From IMG/VR virus record IMGVR_UViG_3300031687_000003, positions 1 through 64,000 of that record: DNA of 64,000 bases. The stretch is one strand, 5' to 3'. Shown one piece after another: positions 35,002-42,721 of the stretch. Each line of letters begins with the position of its first letter. Positions within the stretch are counted from its first letter, which is position 1. A program made the position numbers and the translations under genes. Source of the DNA: a virus. The notes beneath the pieces were generated by a model. The model saw only the letters and a list, made by a program, of their open reading frames with translations, ran no database searches and had not been told where the DNA came from.

Positions 35002-35105
35002 TGGGTAAATTTAGACAGTGGTTACGAAACTGGTTTGATCATCAGCTCGAAAAATCATTACAAAGAACTGCAGATAGATTATCGTATAAAGGTAAAAATA
35101 AATGA
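35001..35105 (+). CDS. 34-residue basic protein between clamp-loader genes
   Basis: ATG overlaps the gene 44 stop by one base and its own TGA overlaps the next ATG (ATGA), so it is precisely tiled between two genes. The product starts 'MGKFRQWLRNWFDHQLEKSL' and is basic and amphipathic. Such exact tiling argues for a real gene. Function unknown; a small modulator of the loader or membrane-peripheral peptide is possible. Confidence 0.6.
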   Translation: MGKFRQWLRNWFDHQLEKSLQRTADRLSYKGKNK

Positions 35106-35305
35106 GATACTTTATAAACCCAGTCCATTACGGAATTCAAACTCGATATAGAGTAAGTGCCATAATGCACGACAACACAATTATTAGTGAGTGGGTATTT
35201 GATTCAAAAGCGGAAGCTGATGATATGCTTACCAAGTTGGACGAAAAAGAACTTACAGCAGATTACAGACAAATGCAAAATGAAATTTATAGGAAGGAAC
35301 TGTAA
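35102..35305 (+). CDS. Small hypothetical protein
   Basis: The 67-residue protein has a beta-rich N-terminal half ('YGIQTRYRVSAIMHDNTIIS') and a charged helical C-terminal half ('KAEADDMLTKLDEKELTADY'). It overlaps its upstream neighbour by four bases and precedes gene 62 by one base. It has no clear family. Confidence 0.65.
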   Translation: MRYFINPVHYGIQTRYRVSAIMHDNTIISEWVFDSKAEADDMLTKLDEKELTADYRQMQNEIYRKEL

Positions 35306-35306
35306 G

Positions 35307-35696
35307 ATGAATCCGTTTGAATACCTAAATGCGATCAACTATTCTAAGAAAGATATTATGATTGATGATCTTGCTGAAAAAGGATACAATTCCTTTATGG
35401 TAAATCGAGGATTATCGTATTTTCCTGATACAGTTCTATACGCTAATGAAATGAATAGGTGCCACCACATAGATAGCCGCCTTCAATTTGATTTTCTTAT
35501 AAATATAACTAGGAAGAAGAAAAGGTTCTCTAAATGGTTTAAACCAAACGAGGATGAGAACATTAGTATTCTAAAGGAATATTATGGGTATAGCAATGAA
35601 AAGGCTAAATCTGTTTTATCATTATTACATATTAATCAAATTGAAGATTTGAAAAACAGGATTTATAAAGGTGGAAGAACAAAAAACAATAAGTAA
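35307..35696 (+). CDS. 62: Clamp loader small subunit gp62
   Basis: The start at 35307 follows 'aggaaggaactgtaag'; upstream in-frame ATGs lie inside the previous gene. The 129-residue product keeps the gp62 core 'FMVNRGLSYFPDTVLYANEM' and 'QFDFLINITRKKKRFSKWFK', which aligns with T4 'MVENALSQFP...' and 'KRYGKW'. It is shorter than T4 gp62 (187). Order 45-44-62-regA is that of T4. Confidence 0.85.
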   Translation: MNPFEYLNAINYSKKDIMIDDLAEKGYNSFMVNRGLSYFPDTVLYANEMNRCHHIDSRLQFDFLINITRKKKRFSKWFKPNEDENISILKEYYGYSNEKAKSVLSLLHINQIEDLKNRIYKGGRTKNNK

Positions 35697-36096
35697 TTGG
35701 CATCCTGACATGATGCTCGAAATTACGCTCAACGAACCAGATGACTTTCTTAAAGTAAGAGAGACATTAACCCGTATAGGAGTAGCATCAAGGAAAGATA
35801 ATAAACTTTTCCAGTCATGCCACATCCTTCACAAACAAGGTCGGTATTTCATAGTTCATTTTAAAGAACTATTTTTACTCGACGGAAAGCCAAGCAATTT
35901 ACTCGAGAACGATGTACAGCGTAGAAACACTATAGCCGTACTACTCGCTGATTGGGGACTAATAAGTATTATTACTCCTGATCAAGCTAAGGACGTAGCG
36001 CCATTAAGACAAATTAAGATTATTCCTTTTAAAGATAAAAGCGAATGGGAACTATGTCCTAAGTACAATATTGGTAATTCTAATAAAGATACTTAA
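35671..36096 (+). CDS. regA: Translational repressor RegA
   Basis: The core 'MLEITLNEPDDFLKVRETLT' and 'SCHILHKQGRYFIVHFKELF' closely follows T4 RegA (122 residues), which binds start regions of early mRNAs including gene 44 and represses their translation. A GTG at 35671 gives 141 residues and overlaps gene 62 by 26 bp; the ATGs at 35710 and 35713 match the T4 N-terminus better but have no clear ribosome site, so the true start is uncertain. The C-terminus 'WELCPKYNIGN' matches T4. Confidence 0.9.
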   Translation: MEEQKTISNWHPDMMLEITLNEPDDFLKVRETLTRIGVASRKDNKLFQSCHILHKQGRYFIVHFKELFLLDGKPSNLLENDVQRRNTIAVLLADWGLISIITPDQAKDVAPLRQIKIIPFKDKSEWELCPKYNIGNSNKDT

Positions 36097-36102
36097 GAAC
36101 AT

Positions 36103-36234
36103 ATGACAGAAGAATTAAAACAATTAGGTTTGATTCCAGGAAAAAGCAAAGTTAAACAACAGATCATCGTAGGAAAATATATGATGATCTTTTATGTTGG
36201 CGTAATACTTGGACAAATCACACAAATTATTTAA
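36103..36234 (+). CDS. 43-residue single-pass membrane peptide
   Basis: An ORF six bases after regA encodes a soluble N-terminal half with Lys residues and a C-terminal hydrophobic segment 'YMMIFYVGVILGQITQII'. Spacing fits the operon. Function unknown; small membrane proteins in this T4 region include immunity and lysis modulators, but no specific match is seen. Confidence 0.5.
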   Translation: MTEELKQLGLIPGKSKVKQQIIVGKYMMIFYVGVILGQITQII

Positions 36235-36251
36235 AAGGGCCTGACAGCTAC

Positions 36252-36259
36252 TATAAATA
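36252..36259 (+). promoter_or_regulatory. T4-type late promoter TATAAATA
   Basis: An exact octamer in the 90-bp gap before the small heat-shock gene, followed by a structured leader. Confidence 0.85.
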
Positions 36260-36266
36260 TAACTGA

Positions 36267-36290
36267 TAGATGCGGTATAGGACCGGTCTA
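36267..36290 (+). promoter_or_regulatory. Leader hairpin shared with the unit at 33362
   Basis: TAGA (36267-36270) pairs with TCTA (36287-36290) and CGG (36273-36275) with CCG (36283-36285), leaving a TG/G internal bulge and a 7-base loop. The same arrangement occurs at 33416-33438. Both sit between a late promoter and a downstream ribosome site. Confidence 0.5.
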
Positions 36291-36324
36291 CACTTAACCT
36301 TGCTATTTAATAGGAGGAACTAAA

Positions 36325-36777
36325 ATGGTAAGAAATACTATGAACGTGCCGCGTTCTCTATTCATTGGGTTTGACCCAATACTTAACGAGCTTGAAAGAA
36401 TCCACTCAGCTGGAAGATCTCAAGACAACTATCCACCTCATAACGTTGTAAAGGTCGATGATGAACATTTCATTATTGAACTTGCAGTTGCGGGATTCTC
36501 GGAAGAGAACATTTCCGTTGAGGTAAAAGATGGTATTCTGATAGTAAAAGGCGATCAGCCTGATGAGCCACGAGAATACGCACATAAGGGAATTTCATCC
36601 CGCAAATTTGAGAAGAGCTTCCGACTCTCTGAATTTGTTGTTATAGACGGTGCCAATCTTGTGAATGGAATACTTGTGGTGAATGCCAGAGTAGAAGTTC
36701 CAGAAGAGAGGCGTCCTAGGAAGATCGATATAGGGTCTGCTGGGGCATCAAAAAAGAAAGAGTTTATTCAAGAATAG
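36325..36777 (+). CDS. hsp20: Small heat-shock protein Hsp20
   Basis: The 150-residue protein has an alpha-crystallin domain: 'NVVKVDDEHFIIELAVAGFS', 'ISVEVKDGILIVKGD', 'RKFEKSFRLSEFVV' and 'GANLVNGILVVNARVEVPEE'. It closely resembles bacterial IbpA-type holdases. Hsp20 is a core gene of marine T4-like phages, thought to aid virion protein folding or assembly. Here it has its own late promoter, consistent with a structural-assembly chaperone. The ribosome site is 'aggaggaac'. Confidence 0.95.
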   Translation: MVRNTMNVPRSLFIGFDPILNELERIHSAGRSQDNYPPHNVVKVDDEHFIIELAVAGFSEENISVEVKDGILIVKGDQPDEPREYAHKGISSRKFEKSFRLSEFVVIDGANLVNGILVVNARVEVPEERRPRKIDIGSAGASKKKEFIQE

Positions 36778-36832
36778 ACTCTCAATTAGCGAACACTCAG
36801 TAGATTGTTTTTTAACCTTTTACTGGAGATAA

Positions 36833-36991
36833 ATGATAATGACAAGATTAATTAATATGTTAATTACTGACAAAAATCATGATATCGCTAAGGCCTTATA
36901 TGAAATGATGGAAGTTTTCCTCATTGGTACGTTCTGCTTAGGTGCAGCGCCGTTGCTAATGTGGTTGGCAGCCACTTCATGGAGTATCTAG
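36833..36991 (+). CDS. 52-residue membrane protein
   Basis: An ORF behind 'actggagataa' encodes a short amphipathic N-terminus and one transmembrane helix 'FLIGTFCLGAAPLLMWLAA'. A second ATG at 36839 is also usable. It is followed by a stable hairpin, so it closes the Hsp20 late unit. A holin-like or spanin-like role cannot be assigned from one short helix. Confidence 0.5.
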   Translation: MIMTRLINMLITDKNHDIAKALYEMMEVFLIGTFCLGAAPLLMWLAATSWSI

Positions 36992-37012
36992 GTCCAGCCT
37001 TTACATCATATC

Positions 37013-37032
37013 GGGGGGATTCACGTCCCCCC
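37013..37032 (+). terminator. Very stable GC hairpin, likely terminator
   Basis: GGGGGGA (37013-37019) pairs with TCCCCCC (37026-37032) over TTCACG. The following sequence AACTTATTATT is only moderately T-rich, so termination may be partial. It separates the late Hsp20 unit from the polymerase promoter. Confidence 0.7.
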
Positions 37033-37052
37033 AACTTATTATTAAATAACAG

Positions 37053-37081
37053 TGTACATTTAGCGTAAACTGTGTTATAAT
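37053..37081 (+). promoter_or_regulatory. Early-type promoter for DNA polymerase
   Basis: TGTACA (37053-37058), 17-bp spacer, TGT-TATAAT (37076-37081), 27 bp before the polymerase ATG. Confidence 0.9.
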
Positions 37082-37108
37082 ATATATCTACATTATGGAA
37101 AAAGCTAT

Positions 37109-39631
37109 ATGAATTTTTACACCAGCGTTACTCGCTACGGCAATATGATCCTCTATCGTGGATATGAAAACGGTAAGAAAGTTAGTCACAAAATCAAATA
37201 CGCTCCTACGTTATTTGTCTCTTCACCAAAAGGTGATTGGTCATCTCTCGACGGAGTTAAATGCGCACCCCTTAAATTCGACACCATGCGTGATGCGAAA
37301 AACTGGGTCGGCGAAAACAAAGAGGTTGCAGGTCGTAAGATCTTTGGCAACACTCGATACATATCAACATTCATTAACGAATACTTTCCAGGCACAATCA
37401 AATTCGATCGTAATCTTATTAACGTAACTACTATCGATATTGAGGTTGCTTCTGATGATGGATTTCCAGAGCCAATAGATGCGGCAAAGGAAGTAACTGC
37501 AATTTGTGTTAAGAACAATATAGACAATACTTACTACGTATTTGGCGTTGGTGATTATGACGTTGAGAATTCTTTAATGAAAACTCATAGAGTTGTATAT
37601 ACCAAGTGCTTAAACGAAGTACATCTACTTCAAATGTTCTTATCCCATTGGTCTACACCATCTCATACACCTGATGTTATAACTGGTTGGAATAGTAGAT
37701 TCTTCGATATACCTTATCTTGTAAATAGAATTAATCGTTTACTTCCAGGAGAACAACGTAAGTTATCTCCATGGGGAATGGTTGACGAAAGAATAATTAA
37801 TGTCATGCAACGTAAACAGCAAACATACGAAATTGGTGGCATCGAACATCTTGATTACCTTGAACTATTTAAAAAGTTTGGTTACTCTTATGGTCCACAA
37901 GAAACATATCGTCTCGATCACATTGCTAATGTTGTCCTAGGCGAAAAGAAACTATCGTATGAAGAACATGGAGATCTATTTAGTTTATACAAATTTGATT
38001 ATCAAAAGTTTATTGATTATAATATCAAAGACGTTGAGCTAGTTGATCGTATAGAAGACAAGACAGGTCTTATTACTCTTGCTATGACTATGGGTTATAA
38101 GGGTGGCGTTAACTACGGTGATACATTTGGCACAACTGCTATATGGGATACAATCATCTATAGAGATCTATACGCAAATAAAATTGCTATACCATTCGCT
38201 GAAGAAAAGTTTAAAACACCATATCCTGGTGGCTATGTTAAAGAACCTCAAGTTGGATTACATCGTAATGTAGTTTCTTTTGATTTAAACTCTCTTTATC
38301 CATCACTTATTATGCAATATAATATGTCTCCAGAAACTATTATCAGTGGTAAAGTATCATCACACGTTACGGTAGACAATGTCTTATCTGGCTCTAGGCC
38401 AATGATTGAACCTAATGAATGTATCTCAGTTGGTGGCCAGCATTTTAATACAAGTAACAAAGGTGTGTTACCTAAAATAATAAACGACTTATACGAAGAA
38501 CGTACAATCATAAAGCAAAGCATGCTTAAAGCACAAAAAGAATTACAGAAGGTAAACAAAAATGATAAACAAGAATTATACAGAATCGAAAGAGATATTG
38601 CGATTAACGAAAACCAGCAAATGTCGATTAAAATTCTCCTTAATTCTCTTTATGGTGCTCTCGGTAATAAGTACTTCAGATTCTTCGACCAACGAATTGC
38701 AGAAGGAATCACTCTTACAGGACAGCTTACAATTCGATGGGCTGAACAAGCAGTCAATGGTTATATCAATAAACTGCTTAACTCGCCAAATGGAAATAGT
38801 CCCAAGGATTACGTTATTGCAATTGACACCGACAGTGTGTATGTTAGCTTAGACGAATTAGTTAAAAAGTTTAATCCAACAAACGTTACTGATTTCTTAG
38901 ATTCAGTTTGCCAAGACAAGATCGTACCAATGCTTGCTAAGTCATATGAAAATCTATATGCTACCTTAGGTGGTATCGAAAACAAAATGGTTATGGATCG
39001 TGAAGTAATTGCTGATGTAGGAATATGGACTGCTAAGAAACGTTACATTCTAAATGTACAAGACAATGAAGGTGTACGTTACGCTGAACCTAAACTTAAG
39101 ATCATGGGAATCGAAGCTATTAAATCTTCTACTCCTATGCCATGTCGAGATGCTCTTAAAGCTATCTTCAAAGAAATAGTATCAGGCAGTGAAGCTCAAG
39201 TCCAAGCATCGATCGATCAATTTAAAACATATTTCAAATCACTAGCACCACACGAAATTGCATTCCCACGTGGCATTACTAAAATTGCAGCCTTTAAAGA
39301 TCTACAAACGATCTATAAGAAGGGCACACCAATTCATGCAAGAGGTGGGTTACTATATAATAAGCTATTGCTTGACTTATCTCTACAAAAGAAACATCAA
39401 CCAATTGGCAACGGAGAAAAGATTAAGTTCGTATATCTTCGTACACCAAATAGTCTTCATGAAAATGTTATATCATTTCCTGAATACTTACCAGAAGAAT
39501 TCGGATTGCATAAGTACGTTGATTATGACATGCAATTCCAAAAGACTTTCTTAGATGCTATCGAACCAGTGCTCAATGCAATTGGTTGGTCATCCAAGGA
39601 GATAGCTACTTTAAATGATTTTTTTGAATAA
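37109..39631 (+). CDS. 43: Replicative DNA polymerase gp43 (family B)
   Basis: The 840-residue enzyme has both activities. The proofreading exonuclease shows 'TTIDIEVASDDGFP' (Exo I) and 'TGWNSRFFDIPYL' (Exo II). The polymerase shows 'SFDLNSLYPSLIMQYN' (motif A), 'KILLNSLYGALGN' (motif B) and 'IAIDTDSVYV' (motif C, DTDS). It is slightly shorter than T4 gp43 (898). Its partners gp45, gp44 and gp62 lie upstream, and RegA immediately before Hsp20. The gene is complete and not split, unlike in some T4-like phages. Confidence 0.98.
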   Translation: MNFYTSVTRYGNMILYRGYENGKKVSHKIKYAPTLFVSSPKGDWSSLDGVKCAPLKFDTMRDAKNWVGENKEVAGRKIFGNTRYISTFINEYFPGTIKFDRNLINVTTIDIEVASDDGFPEPIDAAKEVTAICVKNNIDNTYYVFGVGDYDVENSLMKTHRVVYTKCLNEVHLLQMFLSHWSTPSHTPDVITGWNSRFFDIPYLVNRINRLLPGEQRKLSPWGMVDERIINVMQRKQQTYEIGGIEHLDYLELFKKFGYSYGPQETYRLDHIANVVLGEKKLSYEEHGDLFSLYKFDYQKFIDYNIKDVELVDRIEDKTGLITLAMTMGYKGGVNYGDTFGTTAIWDTIIYRDLYANKIAIPFAEEKFKTPYPGGYVKEPQVGLHRNVVSFDLNSLYPSLIMQYNMSPETIISGKVSSHVTVDNVLSGSRPMIEPNECISVGGQHFNTSNKGVLPKIINDLYEERTIIKQSMLKAQKELQKVNKNDKQELYRIERDIAINENQQMSIKILLNSLYGALGNKYFRFFDQRIAEGITLTGQLTIRWAEQAVNGYINKLLNSPNGNSPKDYVIAIDTDSVYVSLDELVKKFNPTNVTDFLDSVCQDKIVPMLAKSYENLYATLGGIENKMVMDREVIADVGIWTAKKRYILNVQDNEGVRYAEPKLKIMGIEAIKSSTPMPCRDALKAIFKEIVSGSEAQVQASIDQFKTYFKSLAPHEIAFPRGITKIAAFKDLQTIYKKGTPIHARGGLLYNKLLLDLSLQKKHQPIGNGEKIKFVYLRTPNSLHENVISFPEYLPEEFGLHKYVDYDMQFQKTFLDAIEPVLNAIGWSSKEIATLNDFFE

Positions 39632-39636
39632 AGTAG

Positions 39637-39665
39637 TGTACATACACTTAAAACTGTGTTATAAT
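39637..39665 (+). promoter_or_regulatory. Early-type promoter
   Basis: TGTACA (39637-39642), 17-bp spacer, TGT-TATAAT (39660-39665), immediately after the polymerase stop. It drives the operon from 39686 to about 42291. Confidence 0.9.
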
Positions 39666-39685
39666 ATACCATATATGGAGAAAAT

Positions 39686-39988
39686 ATGAAAAATATAAAA
39701 TTAGTCAGATTAACATCAGGTGAAGAACTCATCGCAAACGTTGATCTAAACGGTATCGATACTGATACAATTATACTTAAGGATGCAATCGTTCTTATTC
39801 CAGCTGGAGAAGGTAAACTAGGCTTTATGCCATTTATGCCTTATACAAAAGCCAGGGAAGGATTTGAAGTTGATTTGAAATTCGTTATGTTTATGGTTGA
39901 CCCAGTAGAAGATCTAGTTAAACAACATGCTGGCGCAACAAGTCCTATCGACTTATCTGCTTCTGCACCTTCTGGGATTATTACATAA
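39686..39988 (+). CDS. Sm-like small protein, conserved in marine T4-like phages
   Basis: The 100-residue protein begins 'KNIKLVRLTSGEELIANVDL', the same beta-strand pattern as the protein at 24492, and continues 'AIVLIPAGEGKLGFMPFMPY'. The predicted fold is a small beta barrel (LSm/SH3-like). Its C-terminus is Ala/Ser-rich. Ribosome site 'atggagaaaat'. It overlaps the next start by one base. Confidence 0.65.
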   Translation: MKNIKLVRLTSGEELIANVDLNGIDTDTIILKDAIVLIPAGEGKLGFMPFMPYTKAREGFEVDLKFVMFMVDPVEDLVKQHAGATSPIDLSASAPSGIIT

Positions 39989-40392
39989 TGAGTAAGGATT
40001 GGGTAAAAGATATTCACGTTATGCAAGCTAAATATCTTACGCGACAATGGGTTGAAACTAATCCAGATAAACTCAAAGAATTCTTAGAATTTAGAGTTGA
40101 TTTTCTTAAAGAAGAATTGATGGAAACTAAAAAAGCTACTACTGAAAACGATCCTGAAGAAATCGTTGATGGTCTTATCGACTTATGTGTAGTAGCAATT
40201 GGTACTCTTGATGCTTTTGGAGTAGATCCTTATAAAGCATGGGATGCAGTACTCGAAGCTAATATGAATAAAGAAGTTGGTAAAAAACCCTCAAGGCCTA
40301 ACCCTTTGGGAGTGCCAGATTTAATTAAGCCAGAAGGCTGGGAAGCACCGTCACACAATGGAAACCATGGTAAGTTTAACAATATTCGATAA
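39988..40392 (+). CDS. MazG-like all-alpha NTP pyrophosphohydrolase
   Basis: The 134-residue protein has the metal-binding pattern of the MazG/PRA-PH superfamily: 'DFLKEELMET' (ExxE-like) followed by 'DPEEIVDGLIDLCVVAIGTL' (ExxD). Members hydrolyse nucleoside triphosphates to monophosphates. T4 gp56 (dCTPase/dUTPase) does the same chemistry and no gp56 is seen in this window, so this enzyme could supply dCMP and dUMP to the hydroxymethylase and thymidylate pathways encoded downstream. Substrate is inferred, not shown. Confidence 0.75.
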   Translation: MSKDWVKDIHVMQAKYLTRQWVETNPDKLKEFLEFRVDFLKEELMETKKATTENDPEEIVDGLIDLCVVAIGTLDAFGVDPYKAWDAVLEANMNKEVGKKPSRPNPLGVPDLIKPEGWEAPSHNGNHGKFNNIR

Positions 40393-41263
40393 CATATACG
40401 ATAACAAAACGTTAAAGAGAATGGATTATGATTCTTTTGATGAGTTTGCTGCCGTGTTATTCAAGCTTGCAAAAAGTACAAAGTATCCTACTAAGAAGGA
40501 TGCTCCGCTCATAAGTCCCGCAATCTATACTAAAGATTCGACAAGATCGAATGCTTCAGTTATTTCGTGGGCTGGTTGGTGCGCAGTTGATGTCGATACT
40601 GCAGTTGAAGGTGAGCCATGGAAGGCCTACAGCCATATTCAATATAGTACTGCATCTTCTACGAAAGAGTTACCAAAGTTTAGATTAGTGTTTCCACTAT
40701 CACGTTGGGTTGACAATACAGAGATCAAGCATTTCTGGTATGCCTTAAACAAAGAAATGGGAGAGATTGGTGATATACAAACTAAAGATTTATCTCGTAT
40801 GTATTATATACCAGCAACATATGATGGCGCTAACAACTTTATAAACAAGTTTAATGAAGGCCTCATGATGGATCCGGATAAAATAATGGCTAAGCATAAG
40901 TTTGTTTCAAACGATCCTATGTCAAAATGGCCTGAAGCTATTCGTAAAGGAATCATTGAACACACTAAGAAAAGTTTAAACAATACTAGTTATACATGGA
41001 CAGGATATAAAGATTGTCCATTCGTTAATCAAAGAAAAGTAGATGAGTATAAAGCTCAGTCAGATGGTTGGTACTATTCAATGTATCAACTTATGGTATC
41101 GATTGCAGGTAATGCAATTAGTAAAGGTTATCCAATAACTTCGAAAGAAGTAGAATATCTCATAAGAGATCTGGATAGTGAAACCGGTAATTGGTATGTC
41201 AAAAGACCAATCACTAAAGAAGCTGAAAGAGCAATTGAGTTCGTATTCAGTAAAAACATATAG
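40367..41263 (+). CDS. Primase-polymerase-like protein (putative AEP)
   Basis: The 298-residue product has 'GWCAVDVDTAVEG' (a DxD metal motif), 'LPKFRLVFPLSRWV' and 'KDLSRMYYIPATYDGANNF', which resemble the catalytic core of archaeo-eukaryotic primase (PrimPol) domains in phage and plasmid replication proteins. The C-terminal third may be a PriCT-like helical domain. T4 uses gp61 for priming, and no gp61 follows gp41 here. Start at 40367 is chosen; ATG 40358 is equally possible. It overlaps the MazG-like gene by 26 bp. Confidence 0.5.
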   Translation: MVSLTIFDNIYDNKTLKRMDYDSFDEFAAVLFKLAKSTKYPTKKDAPLISPAIYTKDSTRSNASVISWAGWCAVDVDTAVEGEPWKAYSHIQYSTASSTKELPKFRLVFPLSRWVDNTEIKHFWYALNKEMGEIGDIQTKDLSRMYYIPATYDGANNFINKFNEGLMMDPDKIMAKHKFVSNDPMSKWPEAIRKGIIEHTKKSLNNTSYTWTGYKDCPFVNQRKVDEYKAQSDGWYYSMYQLMVSIAGNAISKGYPITSKEVEYLIRDLDSETGNWYVKRPITKEAERAIEFVFSKNI

Positions 41264-41275
41264 GAAAATATTGTG

Positions 41276-41806
41276 ATGTTTGATAAATTTGAAGAAATAA
41301 CTATGAAGATTTTAATTTGGGTTTGCGTCTTAGCATGGCCAGTATTGGTATTGTTTTTAATGTTTGCTCCAATGGCAAATGCATCAGATGAAAATGGCGA
41401 CAGATATTGTTTAGCTCAGAATATATACTTCGAAGCAGCCAATCAACCTTTAGCAGGAAGACTCGCAGTAGCACAAGTAGTATTGAATAGAGCTGCTGAT
41501 AATCAGTTTCCCGATTCAATCTGTGATGTTGTATACCAAGCTAAGATAGGAACAAACTGGAAAGGTAATGAATATCCAATCAGAAACATGTGTCAGTTCA
41601 GTTGGTTCTGTGATGGCAAATCTGATGAGCCAACCGATTCAGTCACATGGATGGATTCTCTACGAGTAGCTGATATGGTCATATACGAACAAGCCATTGA
41701 TTTGACTGAAGGGGCTTTATGGTATCACAACGATCAAGTAGATCCGTATTGGAATGATTACCTTACACAAACTATAACTATTAATAACCACATATTCTAC
41801 AAATGA
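41276..41806 (+). CDS. Secreted SleB/CwlJ-type cell-wall hydrolase (endolysin candidate)
   Basis: The 176-residue protein has an N-terminal hydrophobic segment 'ILIWVCVLAWPVLVLFLMF' ending in 'MANAS', a good signal-peptidase site, and a mature Hydrolase_2 domain: 'LAQNIYFEAANQPLAGRLAV', 'AQVVLNRAADNQFP' and 'CQFSWFCDG'. This family cuts peptidoglycan. Export by signal sequence would let it act without a classical holin. The ATG at 41303 (MKILIW) would give a cleaner signal peptide. Overlaps the next gene by four bases. Confidence 0.88.
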   Translation: MFDKFEEITMKILIWVCVLAWPVLVLFLMFAPMANASDENGDRYCLAQNIYFEAANQPLAGRLAVAQVVLNRAADNQFPDSICDVVYQAKIGTNWKGNEYPIRNMCQFSWFCDGKSDEPTDSVTWMDSLRVADMVIYEQAIDLTEGALWYHNDQVDPYWNDYLTQTITINNHIFYK

Positions 41807-42291
41807 GAAATTTTAACTTAACAGAAATCGACTACGATGCTTGGCATAGCCGTTCTATAGAAGAAGCCAATTTAACTAGAACCAATAAAAGCTTTAAAGA
41901 GTCAAAGCAATTTACAAATGGTATGTGGATTAAAAGAACGTATGACCATTTAGTATGGCAAACTAAAAGAGGCCAAGCTGCAGAGCAATTCTTAATGACT
42001 CACTGCGGTTATTCAGACGACGACGGAAAATGCAGAGATGTACGTAATCCTCTTGGAGAGTCTGTTGAAGTCAAAGTTATAGGTGATATGAATTATCTAG
42101 AAAGTAACCTTATTAAATGGGGAGAACTTGTAAAGCTAGCTTGGACCGGCTGGCCAACAATTCTAGAAGTATGGCATAGTCCATCAAAGACACAAGGCGT
42201 ATATAACCCAGAGTATAAGTACGTTGGTAGATACCATTGGAACACTACAGTTGGTAGTAAGTTCTATCAATCATGGGTCAAACAAAATTAA
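41803..42291 (+). CDS. Hypothetical protein with PD-(D/E)XK-like motif
   Basis: The 162-residue protein contains 'TKRGQAAEQFLMTHCGY' followed by 'CRDVRNPLGESVEVKVIGDM'. The pattern of an early helix with Glu, then Asp and E-V-K on a strand, is that of small PD-(D/E)XK nucleases. The C-terminal half has many Trp/Tyr ('LEVWHSPSKTQGVYNPEYKY'). This is a motif-level suggestion only. It closes the operon started at 39637. Confidence 0.4.
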   Translation: MRNFNLTEIDYDAWHSRSIEEANLTRTNKSFKESKQFTNGMWIKRTYDHLVWQTKRGQAAEQFLMTHCGYSDDDGKCRDVRNPLGESVEVKVIGDMNYLESNLIKWGELVKLAWTGWPTILEVWHSPSKTQGVYNPEYKYVGRYHWNTTVGSKFYQSWVKQN

Positions 42292-42299
42292 AAAAAGAG

Positions 42300-42328
42300 T
42301 GTACATTTGCTGTATACTATGATATAAT
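42300..42328 (+). promoter_or_regulatory. Early-type promoter for the DNA-modification operon
   Basis: TGTACA (42300-42305), 17-bp spacer, TGA-TATAAT (42323-42328). Nine overlapping genes follow without another promoter until 48643. Confidence 0.9.
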
Positions 42329-42352
42329 AGATATATTATTTAAGGAATTGAT

Positions 42353-42721
42353 ATGAAAGAAAGTTTAAAAGTTTTACAAGAGTGTGCTGAATTACAAGCT
42401 AGAAAATCTGATGATTACCAGAATCAGGAATCTAACGTTACTCAAGCAATGCATTATCGCAGAGGTGTAGATAGTATACACGATATTATAAACGGTAAAA
42501 TGTTACGAGCACAATCGCTGCTCGAAGCAGGCCAACATGGTGACCCAAATTTTGAGTCCCTAGAAGATACCTACAAGGATATGATTAATTACGCATCCTT
42601 TGCAGTATCATTTATGCGTGGCAAAATGGAAGGTCAAGATCCTAACCGTGATTGCTTTAATAGACAAGCTAGACCTTTAGCAAGACCAAGTCACGAAACT
42701 GACGAGTGGGAAAGAACATGA
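42353..42721 (+). CDS. Nmad1/DUF1599-like nucleotide-modification-associated protein
   Basis: The 122-residue protein has 'ARKSDDYQNQESNVTQAMHY', 'SIHDIINGKMLRAQSLLEAG' and 'FESLEDTYKDMINYASFAVS', the layout of DUF1599 (nucleotide modification associated domain 1). It is fused in operon context to a dCMP hydroxymethylase (ATGA overlap), which supports a role in modified-nucleotide metabolism. The exact reaction is not known for the family. Length fits the single-domain family. Confidence 0.68.
   Translation: MKESLKVLQECAELQARKSDDYQNQESNVTQAMHYRRGVDSIHDIINGKMLRAQSLLEAGQHGDPNFESLEDTYKDMINYASFAVSFMRGKMEGQDPNRDCFNRQARPLARPSHETDEWERT

Noticed and set aside
36825-37032. Holin assignment for the 52-residue membrane protein
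   Set aside because: A single hydrophobic helix and its position in the Hsp20 unit are not enough to call a holin; left as a membrane protein.
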